Shown here one piece after another: positions 1 through 5,371 of a stretch of 5,446 bases of DNA. Source of the DNA: Acidobacteriota bacterium. GTDB taxonomy: Bacteria; Acidobacteriota; Terriglobia; Terriglobales; Acidobacteriaceae. Each line of letters begins with the position of its first letter. Position 1 is the first letter of the stretch. The position numbers were made by a program, and so were the translations under genes. The notes under the pieces were generated by a model. That model saw nothing but the letters and a program-made list of their open reading frames with translations. It had not been told where the DNA came from and searched no databases. The DNA is taken from NCBI GenBank assembly GCA_021819255.1, contig JAKART010000056.1, positions 1 through 5,446 on the forward strand, given 5' to 3'.

Positions 1-1124
1 GCAGGTCTGGTGGCCGCCAGCGGAGCCACTGCCGGTTTGCGCAGCAGAACTCCGGCCGCGGCGACAAGCAACAGCCCCAGACCGCCCAGAATCCACCACT
101 TGTACTTGGTCGAAAGCGGCTCATGCGTGCCATTCGGGTCCAAAGGAACGCCCAGTCCGCGACCCGGGGCATCATCCGCTCCTCCCTGGTCGCCCATAGC
201 TGTCTGTCCCTGGTCGGATGGTCCGCTCTGGTCGCCGGCCTGATTCTGAGGAAACTGTCCGGATCCTGCAACGGCAATGTTGACCACCTGCCCTGGTTGC
301 ACACCCTTCACCAGGTAGGTCGAAGCGTTTGGATCACCATTGGCTGGGGTAAACTTCCCGCTCCCATCAAAGGTCATCCCCTTGGGTACACTTACCGCGA
401 ACATATCGGTTGGTCCTGCGATCTTCACGGCCAGTTTTTCACTGCCCGAATAGGGCAGGTGGTAGGCAACCTCGATCTGCGTCTCGCCCGGCTTGATCGG
501 GAACATGACGCTGTAAAGCCCCTTTTCGGACTGCGGCTGCAGATCCTCTGAGGTGGGCATGCCGTTGGGCCCCTTCGCCGCAGCCCCATCCACTACCGCG
601 CCCTCCGGCAGATACAGATCAAACGGGGCCTTGGAGTACTGGGTCATGGGGGGCCTGGAGGCATTGCTGACCACCAGGTCCTCCGTCATATTCAGGGTCG
701 AGCCACTGCTATCGGTCTGCGCGCGGAGCATCAACACCTCAGTCTTCACGCCAGCCACATGCGCGCCGGCGTTGTAGACATCGATGGTCACCGGCTGCGA
801 GCCGTCCGGGACTGCCTGATAGTAACTGGCCATGTCGTGGGTAACCCGCAGCAGATACTGCCCTCCCTGCGGGATGTTCAGCGAGAACTGTCCCTGAGGG
901 TTGGTGGTGGTCTCCGTCACCTCCTGCATGCCCTGTTGCGGGCTCATCAGCGCCACCTGGTCGCCGGCCGCAGGCTGATTGGTGGTGCGATTGACCACCG
1001 TTCCATTGACGATGGTTGCCATGGCGGCGACGGGCAGAATCATGGCTGCGGAGAGAACCTTCGCCAGCGAGCAGAGGCTACGGGAGATACTTCGATAGGA
1101 GTACACACCAAAAGAATACTGCAC
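1..1124 (-). CDS. Exported membrane-anchored protein with carboxypeptidase-regulatory-like domain (3' end missing)
   Basis: The 374 visible residues begin with a basic, then hydrophobic segment that looks like a signal peptide, with a likely cut after PVAAMA (about residue 36). Residues 37-104 (TIVNGTVVNRTTNQPAAGDQ onward, with NPQGQFSLNIPQGGQYLLRV) match the beta-sandwich pattern of carboxypeptidase-regulatory-like domains: G-V, N-P-A-G and G-F-x-L repeats. A second beta-rich region spans about 160-290. A Gly/Gln/Asp-rich linker (about 293-325, repeated GDQ) leads to one transmembrane helix at 343-362 (WWILGGLGLLLVAAAGVLL) followed by basic residues, so the bulk should be periplasmic and the tail cytoplasmic. 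The tail runs out of the window. An ATG lies 15 bases upstream (1137-1139), but the purine run GGAGGAGG just after it is a near-ideal ribosome site for the GTG at 1124, so I chose GTG. Position behind a CcmI-like gene hints at a role near cytochrome c maturation; this is inference. No enzymatic motif is seen. Confidence 0.85.
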   Translation of the reverse strand, partial: MQYSFGVYSYRSISRSLCSLAKVLSAAMILPVAAMATIVNGTVVNRTTNQPAAGDQVALMSPQQGMQEVTETTTNPQGQFSLNIPQGGQYLLRVTHDMASYYQAVPDGSQPVTIDVYNAGAHVAGVKTEVLMLRAQTDSSGSTLNMTEDLVVSNASRPPMTQYSKAPFDLYLPEGAVVDGAAAKGPNGMPTSEDLQPQSEKGLYSVMFPIKPGETQIEVAYHLPYSGSEKLAVKIAGPTDMFAVSVPKGMTFDGSGKFTPANGDPNASTYLVKGVQPGQVVNIAVAGSGQFPQNQAGDQSGPSDQGQTAMGDQGGADDAPGRGLGVPLDPNGTHEPLSTKYKWWILGGLGLLLVAAAGVLLRKPAVAPLAATRP

Positions 1125-1137
1125 AAGTTCCTCCTCC
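1125..1137 (-). promoter_or_regulatory. Ribosome binding site deciding a GTG start
   Basis: Read on the minus strand, GGAGGAGG (1137-1130) is followed by AACTT and then GTG at 1124. The AGGAGG core lies 5 bases, and the first GGAGG 8 bases, from the GTG. The in-frame ATG at 1139 would have this strong site inside its coding sequence and only a poor purine tract before it. This favours the GTG start of the exported protein. Confidence 0.6.
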
Positions 1138-1288
1138 ATTGTGATTGCCGCCACCCTGCTCATCCCCTGCGCTCTGACAAAATGCCCAAGGGAACAAGAG
1201 GCGCCGGCAAGTGCGCACAGAAGCTCCGGGGCAAAGTTTTGGTCAACGGCGGCGTCTGGATAAGGTGGAAAATGGAGCACGGCAGTGG

Positions 1289-1314
1289 AAAAAGACTGCG
1301 GGCCATGCAGCAGT
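1289..1314 (-). terminator. Weak Rho-independent terminator candidate after the CcmI-like gene
   Basis: On the minus strand ACTGC (1314-1310) pairs with GCAGT (1299-1295) across a 10-base loop, followed by C and five T (1293-1289). It lies 27 bases past the stop codon of the CcmI-like gene, the right place for a terminator. The stem is only 5 bp, so it may be weak or fortuitous. If real, the downstream exported protein needs its own promoter in the remaining 160 bases; I found no convincing -35/-10 pair there. Confidence 0.35.
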
Positions 1315-1340
1315 TCTGTGCTTCCTTTGGGCCGGGTCCA

Positions 1341-1613
1341 TCAGCCGCCCAGGGATTCCATCTCGCCAACAACCCGGGCAGCTTCCGCTTCCAGGTCTCC
1401 GCGCTGCCGTTCATAGTCTTCCTCGGGAAACTTGCCCGCACGAAACTCGAAGTTCAGGTCGCGGAGGTTGTCATAGATCACCGACTTGCGCTCACGCAGG
1501 TAATCCAGGCGGGTCTTTTCCACCGGGGCCAGAACCCGCTGCTGCGGCCAGAAGATGTAGGCCAGGCAGCCAATGGTCAACGCCACCAGCGGCAGTACGG
1601 TTTGCAGATCCAT
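1341..1613 (-). CDS. Short CcmI-like membrane-anchored helical protein
   Basis: This 90-aa protein has one N-terminal transmembrane helix (about residues 5-22, LPLVALTIGCLAYIFW). A charged, entirely helical region follows, with the pattern LDYLRERKSVIYDNLRDLNF, then EFRAGKFPEEDYERQRGDLEAEAA. An R-K-x-x-I-Y-x-x-L-R-D-L-x-F-x-x-x-x-G-K-x-x-E-x-D-Y pattern is typical of the N-terminal region of CcmI/CycH-type proteins, which help deliver apocytochrome c to the haem ligation machinery in Gram-negative bacteria. The periplasmic TPR domain of full CcmI is absent, so this is a short relative, not a complete CcmI. The ATG at 1613 is chosen because GGAGG lies 4 bases upstream and the helix then starts at the N-terminus. 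An ATG at 1646, preceded by AGGA, would add 11 residues and cannot be excluded. It is followed on the same strand by the exported protein at 1-1124. Confidence 0.75.
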   Translation of the reverse strand: MDLQTVLPLVALTIGCLAYIFWPQQRVLAPVEKTRLDYLRERKSVIYDNLRDLNFEFRAGKFPEEDYERQRGDLEAEAARVVGEMESLGG

Positions 1614-1780
1614 CACACCTCCAGAGCTGGAGAAACTGTCTCCCATGAAAATCCTACTCCCTGACGCAGAGAGCTTTTGTAATTCTGGTTACGCAGGGCG
1701 AGTGGGAGAGACGAGCCGGAAGGGGGTTGATCGCAACGGCCTTCTCGCCTGGACACGCGGTTTCATCCGGCTTTGTCGCA

Positions 1781-1809
1781 TTATCTCCCGGCTGGGAACA
1801 AGGTATAGT
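1781..1809 (+). promoter_or_regulatory. Candidate sigma-70 promoter of the TPR gene
   Basis: TATAGT at 1804-1809 matches the -10 consensus at five of six positions. TTATCT at 1781-1786, 17 bases upstream, is a weak -35 (three of six). Transcription would begin near 1816, giving a leader of about 40 bases that contains the ribosome site at 1841-1847. The weak -35 means the call depends mainly on the -10 and its position. Confidence 0.45.
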
Positions 1810-1840
1810 CTATCTGCGTCGGCCAATCGGCTGTCGTCTG

Positions 1841-1847
1841 GGAGGAG
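1841..1847 (+). promoter_or_regulatory. Ribosome binding site deciding a TTG start
   Basis: GGAGGAG at 1841-1847 stands 8 bases before the TTG at 1856. No ATG or GTG in the same frame is near it. The first in-frame ATG (1892) has no purine-rich site before it and would drop the basic n-region of the signal peptide. Confidence 0.6.
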
Positions 1848-1855
1848 TCATCTCT

Positions 1856-3094
1856 TTGTCTTTGAAACTCTGGAATCCGCGTGCCCGCCGCATGGCGCTT
1901 CCCGTCCTTCTTCTGGCTTTGCTGCTCCTGCCGCCGTCCTCCTGGGCTGTTTCGCCTGTTTTTCATACCGATCCCATTGACCTGACCCCGCCCATCCGGG
2001 AGTCCTTGCAACTGTTTTATAACCTGAACTTTGACGCTGCCTTGAAGATCCAGCAGCAGGTGGCCCTGGAGCATCCCAGCGACCCGATGGCGTGGGACTT
2101 CGTGTTGACCACCATCATCTTTCGAGAGCTGTACAACCAGGATCTGCTGGACACAACCTACTACGCTCATAACAGCTTCCTCACCGTCAAGCGCGAGGTG
2201 GAAGTGCCCCAGGCGACTCGCGACCACATCGAGTACCTGACGGCCAAGGTGCTTCAGCTTGCTGACGCTGAGATTTCCGCCAACCCCAGGGATGCCAACG
2301 CCTACTTTGCCCGCAGCTACGCCAAGGGGATGCACGCTGTCTTCATCACGCTGGTGAATCACGCCTTTGCCGCCGCCGCCCGCCAGGGCTACTCGGCGCG
2401 CAACGACGCAGAGACCTGTCTCAAGATCGACCCTGCATACGCGGATGCCTGGATGGCCATCGGCATTCAGCGGTTTGCGGTTGCCAGTCTTCCCGGCTGG
2501 CTGCGGGTCATCGTCGGCTTCATGGGCATGGGCGGCAACAAGCAGGAGGGTCTCAATGACCTATGGAAGTCGGCCGACCAGGGCATCGTGACTCCGATCG
2601 AATCCCGGACGATCCTTTCCCTGTTTTTGCGTCACGACCGCCGTTATCCGGACGCCCTGCGTGTGGAGCGCGGTCTGGCCAAGGAGTATCCGCATAACTA
2701 CCTTTTCTGCCTCGAAGTCGCCAACCTTCTGAAGGATCAGGGCCAGGGGCTGGACGCCATCGCCACCTATAAACAGGTGATCGCGGATGCCCACAGACCC
2801 AAGTACTTCGTCGATCCCCGCCTGGAGTTGGCCTGGTTCGGTCTGGCCGATACCGAACGCGGTTACAACATGATGGAGGCAGCGGCCTTCGGCTATACCG
2901 AGGCGGCCTCGCAGCCAGGCTCCAGCGATTGGCTGCGCAAGCGCGCGGAACTTGCCGCCGGCCAGATGGACGATCTGCTCCATCGGCGTCAGCAGGCCAT
3001 CCAGATGTATCGGGCCGTGCTGACGCCGGGGGGCGACCAGACCAAGGCTGCCGCCGCACGCGCTTATCTCCAGTCCCCTTATGTGGGAAGATAA
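1856..3094 (+). CDS. Exported tetratricopeptide-like helical repeat protein
   Basis: With the TTG start the protein has 412 residues. The basic n-region KLWNPRARR and hydrophobic core ALPVLLLALLLLP end in SSWA, giving a signal peptide with a likely cut near residue 31. No lipobox cysteine is present, so it is probably periplasmic or secreted rather than a lipoprotein. The mature part is all helical. TPR-like units are visible at about 52-82 (YNLNFDAALKIQQQVALEHP), 180-205 (ETCLKIDPAYADAWMAIGI), 263-312 (YPDALRVERGLAKEYPHNYL and the next helix pair) and 324-405. They show the small-residue and P/hydrophobic pattern of TPRs, but are too degenerate for a firm repeat count. The glycine-rich GFMGMGGNKQEGLNDLWKSA (221-240) is an unusual insert. 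TPR proteins usually act as protein-binding scaffolds; the partner is unknown. A 201-base gap separates it from the next gene, so it may be transcribed alone. Confidence 0.85.
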   Translation: MSLKLWNPRARRMALPVLLLALLLLPPSSWAVSPVFHTDPIDLTPPIRESLQLFYNLNFDAALKIQQQVALEHPSDPMAWDFVLTTIIFRELYNQDLLDTTYYAHNSFLTVKREVEVPQATRDHIEYLTAKVLQLADAEISANPRDANAYFARSYAKGMHAVFITLVNHAFAAAARQGYSARNDAETCLKIDPAYADAWMAIGIQRFAVASLPGWLRVIVGFMGMGGNKQEGLNDLWKSADQGIVTPIESRTILSLFLRHDRRYPDALRVERGLAKEYPHNYLFCLEVANLLKDQGQGLDAIATYKQVIADAHRPKYFVDPRLELAWFGLADTERGYNMMEAAAFGYTEAASQPGSSDWLRKRAELAAGQMDDLLHRRQQAIQMYRAVLTPGGDQTKAAAARAYLQSPYVGR

Positions 3095-3116
3095 ATTTGC
3101 TTCCCGGGGCCGCCCG

Positions 3117-3144
3117 ACAGGAAAGCTTTCCAGCGTCCTGTTTT
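3117..3144 (+). terminator. Terminator candidate after the TPR gene
   Basis: ACAGGA (3117-3122) pairs with TCCTGT (3136-3141), with a 13-base loop and further T residues to 3144. It lies 22 bases after the stop codon. The 12-bp palindrome GGAAAGCTTTCC (3120-3131) overlaps it and could form a competing hairpin. The stem is short, so the call is tentative. Confidence 0.35.
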
Positions 3145-3227
3145 GCAGGGCCGAGCCTCGCTATTGGCTTCGGGAGGGTTGGCGCCCGACTGGGGAATCC
3201 TTGATCTGGGAGGGCGTTGGCTCTTAC

Positions 3228-3257
3228 GGAACCGGCTCGCGCTTTGCAGCGTAGAAT
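3228..3257 (+). promoter_or_regulatory. Candidate promoter of the zinc-ribbon/PspC gene
   Basis: TAGAAT at 3252-3257 is a plausible -10 (five of six), 38 bases before the start codon. No good -35 of the TTGACA type lies 16-18 bases upstream. GGAAC at 3228-3232, 17 bases before CGTA (3250-3253), resembles the GGAAC -35 of ECF-type (envelope stress) sigma factors. That would suit a PspC-like protein, but the -10 match is incomplete. Confidence 0.3.
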
Positions 3258-3295
3258 AAGCCAGATTTGCGGTTCCAGCCGGAAGGAGGCGTCCG

Positions 3296-3628
3296 ATGCA
3301 CTGCACCGCATGTGGCCAGGAGTTGAATCTGGGGGCAAGATTCTGCAGTAGCTGTGGACAGCCGGTCTCCAGCCCGGCCTGGGCGCCACCCCCCGCGCCG
3401 CGTCTGGTTCGTCCCCTCTACGGACGCATGCTGGCTGGCGTCTGCGCGGGTGTGGCGCAGCACTTTGGCTGGGATGTTACCCCGGTCCGGCTGATTGTAC
3501 TGCTCGTCGTGCTCTGTGGCTTCGGATCTCCGCTGATCGCTTACATCATCGCCTGGATCGTCATCCCCAACGAGCCGTTGCCTTATGCGGCGCCGGCGCC
3601 TCCTGGTCCTCCTTCAGGTCACCTCTAG
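3296..3628 (+). CDS. Zinc-ribbon and PspC-domain membrane protein
   Basis: This is a 110-aa protein in three parts. Residues 3-20 carry C3-x2-C6 and C17-x2-C20 (CTACGQEL... FCSSCG), a zinc-ribbon of the kind often found at the start of bacterial membrane proteins. A Pro/Ala linker spans 24-37. Residues 39-91 form a PspC domain: RPLYGRMLAGVCAGVAQHFG contains the conserved R-x-x-x-G-V-C-x-G-x-A-x-x-F-G pattern. The hydrophobic stretch VRLIVLLVVLCGFGSPLIAYIIAWIVIP follows and should form one or two membrane helices. A Pro-rich tail ends the protein. PspC proteins belong to the phage-shock/envelope stress response in enterobacteria, but stand-alone PspC-domain proteins in other phyla often have no known role. 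The ATG is supported by AAGGAGG (3283-3289), 6 bases upstream. No pspA or pspB homologue is visible here. The TAG stop lies inside the palindromic element at 3625-3742. Confidence 0.9.
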   Translation: MHCTACGQELNLGARFCSSCGQPVSSPAWAPPPAPRLVRPLYGRMLAGVCAGVAQHFGWDVTPVRLIVLLVVLCGFGSPLIAYIIAWIVIPNEPLPYAAPAPPGPPSGHL

Positions 3629-3742
3629 ACCATTTTCCCTGATGATGGGTGTACGGAAGCGGGCGTTCAGTGGCGTTTTCATTGAGGAAAACGCCCACAG
3701 GAGTCGTTCCCCTTGCTTACACCTTCAGGGAAAATGGTCTAG
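3625..3742. repeat. 118-bp palindromic element with perfect 18-bp ends
   Basis: CTAGACCATTTTCCCTGA (3625-3642) is the exact reverse complement of 3725-3742. At the centre GGCGTTTTC (3672-3680) and GAAAACGCC (3687-3695) form a perfect 9-bp stem with the hexaloop ATTGAG. Both stems share one symmetry axis at 3683.5, and the intervening arms are 29 bases each, with partial pairing (GGTGTA at 3648-3653 with TACACC at 3718-3723). The whole unit could fold into one long hairpin as RNA or a cruciform as DNA. There is no T-run after it, so it is not a standard intrinsic terminator. No target duplication is obvious at the borders. It could be a REP/MITE-like dispersed element, a transcript-stabilising 3' hairpin for the pspC-like gene, or a small structured RNA. 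The symmetry is seen directly; the role is not. Confidence 0.8.
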
Positions 3743-3889
3743 TCGGTAAGCATCCGCGCGGGGTCCTCAGCTCCTGCCGCGCACAGGCTCCGGCGAGTCT
3801 CCGCTCCAGCGGCTTCCGTGGCCTTGCTTGCAACGGCGGAGGGTTGCCAGATCAAGACACGATCGTCACACCGCGTCCTCCAGGTTATG

Positions 3890-3926
3890 GGGCCGGCAAG
3901 TTAAGGGGCCGGGTCTACAGGGCCGG
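3890..3926. repeat. Three direct copies of GGGCCGG upstream of lysA
   Basis: GGGCCGG occurs at 3890-3896, 3906-3912 and 3920-3926, with start-to-start distances of 16 and 14 bases. The last two copies share an eighth base (GGGCCGGG). They lie 78-114 bases before the lysA start. An iterated site of this kind could bind a regulator, but in GC-rich DNA chance is a real alternative. Confidence 0.45.
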
Positions 3927-3958
3927 GCAGTCGGGTGGAGGCGCATGGCGGGAGAGAT

Positions 3959-3988
3959 CCTCAGCCAGGAGCCATTGGAAGGCTGAGG
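3959..3988 (+). promoter_or_regulatory. Inverted repeat just before the lysA start
   Basis: CCTCAGCC (3959-3966) is perfectly complementary to GGCTGAGG (3981-3988), with a 14-base loop AGGAGCCATTGGAA that contains the only AGGAG near the gene. The right arm ends 15 bases before the GTG start. It could be an operator or, if transcription begins upstream, a leader hairpin near the start codon. No riboswitch family is recognisable. Confidence 0.5.
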
Positions 3989-4003
3989 CGATACGATAGC
4001 AAG

Positions 4004-5287
4004 GTGAACCCTTCCGCTTCTCCCCGCCCTTTTGTCTACACCGGTAGTCGCCTGACCTGCTCTGGCATGGACCTGGCCGAGCTTGCTGAAGGGTTTGGAA
4101 CTCCGCTTTACGTCTACTCGGCGGACGCCATTCGAGAGCGCGTCGAGTTGCTGCAACGGGAGTTCGCGAGCACACCGCATACTCTTTGTTATGCGGTCAA
4201 GGCCAACTCCGCGCTGGCCATCCTCAAAGTGCTGGCCGGTCTCGGCTGCGGTTTCGATATCGTCTCCGGAGGTGAGTTGGAGCGTGTACGCCGTTCGGCC
4301 CCGGCTGCGCTTCATGAGGTGGTCTTCGCCGGCGTGGGGAAGCAGGCCTGGGAGATCGATGCTGCGCTGCAAAGCGACATCCTGATGTTCAACGTCGAGA
4401 GCGAGGCGGAGTTGGACGTGCTCAGCCAGCGTGCCCGCCTTGCAGGAAAGACGGCTCGGATCGCACTCCGCGTCAATCCGGACGTCTTCGCCGAGACTCA
4501 TCCCTACATCTCCACAGGTCTGCGTGAGCATAAGTTCGGCATTGCCATGGAGCGCGCGCGCCAGGCGTATCTTCGCGCCGCCGAACTTCCCGGCATCGAA
4601 CCTGTCGGCGTCAGTGTCCACATCGGATCGCAGATCCGCTCCGTCGAGCCCTTCGCTCAGGCACTGCAACGTGTTCGCAGCCTGGTGGAAGAGCTTCGCG
4701 CCGATGGACTTTCCATTCGCTATGTCGATGGCGGAGGCGGCTTCGGAATCGAGTACGGCAATCAGGCTTTTGATCCCGCGGCGAGCGCCGCCGCTTATGC
4801 TGCTGCGATCCGCTCGGTGCTGGACGGCTTGGGTGTTCACCTGCTGCTGGAGCCCGGCCGTTTCCTGGTGGCTCAGGCCGGCGCCCTGCTCACTCGTATC
4901 CTCTATACCAAACAGAATGGCGCCAAGCACTTTGTGGTCGCGGATGCGGCGATGAACGACCTTATCCGCCCGGCTCTCTACCAGGCTCACCATGAGATTC
5001 TGCCCGTTCTGGGCGGGTTTCCAGAGAGCGAGCGCCCGCTGGTGACCGTGGACGTGGTGGGTCCGGTCTGCGAGAGCGGAGACTTTTTCGCCCGCGACCG
5101 CACGCTCCCCGAGCTTCGCTCCGGCGATCTGGCGGCGCTGCTGGACGCCGGCGCTTATGGGCTCTCCCTGGCCTCCCACTACAACACCCGAGTGAACCCC
5201 GCCGAAGTCCTGATCGATCATGGCCAGGCGCGTCTGATCCGCCGCCGCGAGACCCTCGAGGATCTGTTCGCCCCCGAGGTTGTCTAG
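4004..5287 (+). CDS. lysA: Diaminopimelate decarboxylase
   Basis: LysA is a cytoplasmic PLP enzyme that decarboxylates meso-2,6-diaminopimelate to L-lysine, the last step of the DAP pathway. The 427-aa product is of normal family length. Visible motifs are: CYAVKAN at 62-68, with K66 as the PLP Schiff-base lysine; GFDIVSGGEL (83-92); HKFGI (176-180); HIGSQ (206-210); the phosphate-binding glycine loop DGGGGFGI (242-249); EPGR (283-286); CESGD (356-360), with C356 as the active-site residue donated across the dimer; and DAGAYGLSLASHYN (381-394), with the substrate-site tyrosine Y385. The fold is an alanine-racemase-like barrel (about 36-280) plus a C-terminal beta domain. The start is the least certain part. 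GTG at 4004 keeps the N-terminal strand PFVYTGSRLTC that LysA proteins carry, whereas ATG at 4067 would remove it and GTG at 3935 would add odd sequence. No good Shine-Dalgarno precedes 4004. The gene appears to be transcribed alone. Confidence 0.97.
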   Translation: MNPSASPRPFVYTGSRLTCSGMDLAELAEGFGTPLYVYSADAIRERVELLQREFASTPHTLCYAVKANSALAILKVLAGLGCGFDIVSGGELERVRRSAPAALHEVVFAGVGKQAWEIDAALQSDILMFNVESEAELDVLSQRARLAGKTARIALRVNPDVFAETHPYISTGLREHKFGIAMERARQAYLRAAELPGIEPVGVSVHIGSQIRSVEPFAQALQRVRSLVEELRADGLSIRYVDGGGGFGIEYGNQAFDPAASAAAYAAAIRSVLDGLGVHLLLEPGRFLVAQAGALLTRILYTKQNGAKHFVVADAAMNDLIRPALYQAHHEILPVLGGFPESERPLVTVDVVGPVCESGDFFARDRTLPELRSGDLAALLDAGAYGLSLASHYNTRVNPAEVLIDHGQARLIRRRETLEDLFAPEVV

Positions 5288-5362
5288 CGCAGTGAGGTTC
5301 GGATCGGTTCGAAGGGCTGCCGGCGGCAGGGCTTGCAGGTCAGCCGGAATGAGCAGGCTGCA

Positions 5363-5371
5363 TGCTACAAT
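5363..5371 (+). promoter_or_regulatory. Extended -10 promoter downstream of lysA
   Basis: TGCTACAAT at 5363-5371 combines the TGn extension with TACAAT (five of six to TATAAT). No -35 box stands at the usual distance, which is tolerated in extended -10 promoters. Transcription would start near 5378 and run out of the window, presumably into the next gene. An open frame from ATG at 5383 reaches the end of the window, but it has only 21 codons and no ribosome site, so I do not call it as a gene. Confidence 0.45.

Larger units (their letters stand above)
3743..4003. other. Non-coding spacer between the palindrome and lysA
   Basis: Together with the palindromic element, this leaves about 375 bases without a credible gene. 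The one plus-strand reading frame that spans it begins at a GTG inside the palindrome, has no ribosome site and has a composition unlike the neighbours. What can be seen are the GGGCCGG repeats (3890-3926), the inverted repeat (3959-3988) and a possible -10 at 3992-3997. The part from 3743 to about 3885 shows nothing I can interpret. Confidence 0.6.

Noticed and set aside
759..1664. Plus-strand open frame of 301 codons across the two minus-strand genes
   Set aside because: It is antisense to a protein with a clear signal peptide, domain and membrane anchor, and to the CcmI-like gene. The His/Arg/Gln-rich product is typical of a shadow frame.
1781..2362. Minus-strand open frame of 193 codons
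   Set aside because: It is antisense to the signal peptide and first repeats of the TPR protein, and has no domain or ribosome site.
2553..3389. Minus-strand open frame of 278 codons
   Set aside because: It is antisense to the TPR gene and to the zinc-ribbon/PspC gene, with an Arg/Pro-rich composition and no recognisable features.
3625..3742. Reading the palindrome as an intrinsic terminator of the PspC-like gene
   Set aside because: There is no T-run after the right arm, and the stem of nearly 60 bases per arm is much longer than a normal terminator.
3649..3999. Plus-strand open frame of 116 codons starting in the palindromic element
   Set aside because: It begins at a GTG in the hairpin arm without a ribosome site, and its composition is unlike the real genes. 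The sequence is better explained by inverted-repeat structure.
5311..5323. GC-rich mini-hairpin (CTGCC/GGCAG) after lysA as a terminator
   Set aside because: The stem is only 5 bp, the loop is 3 bases and no T-run follows.
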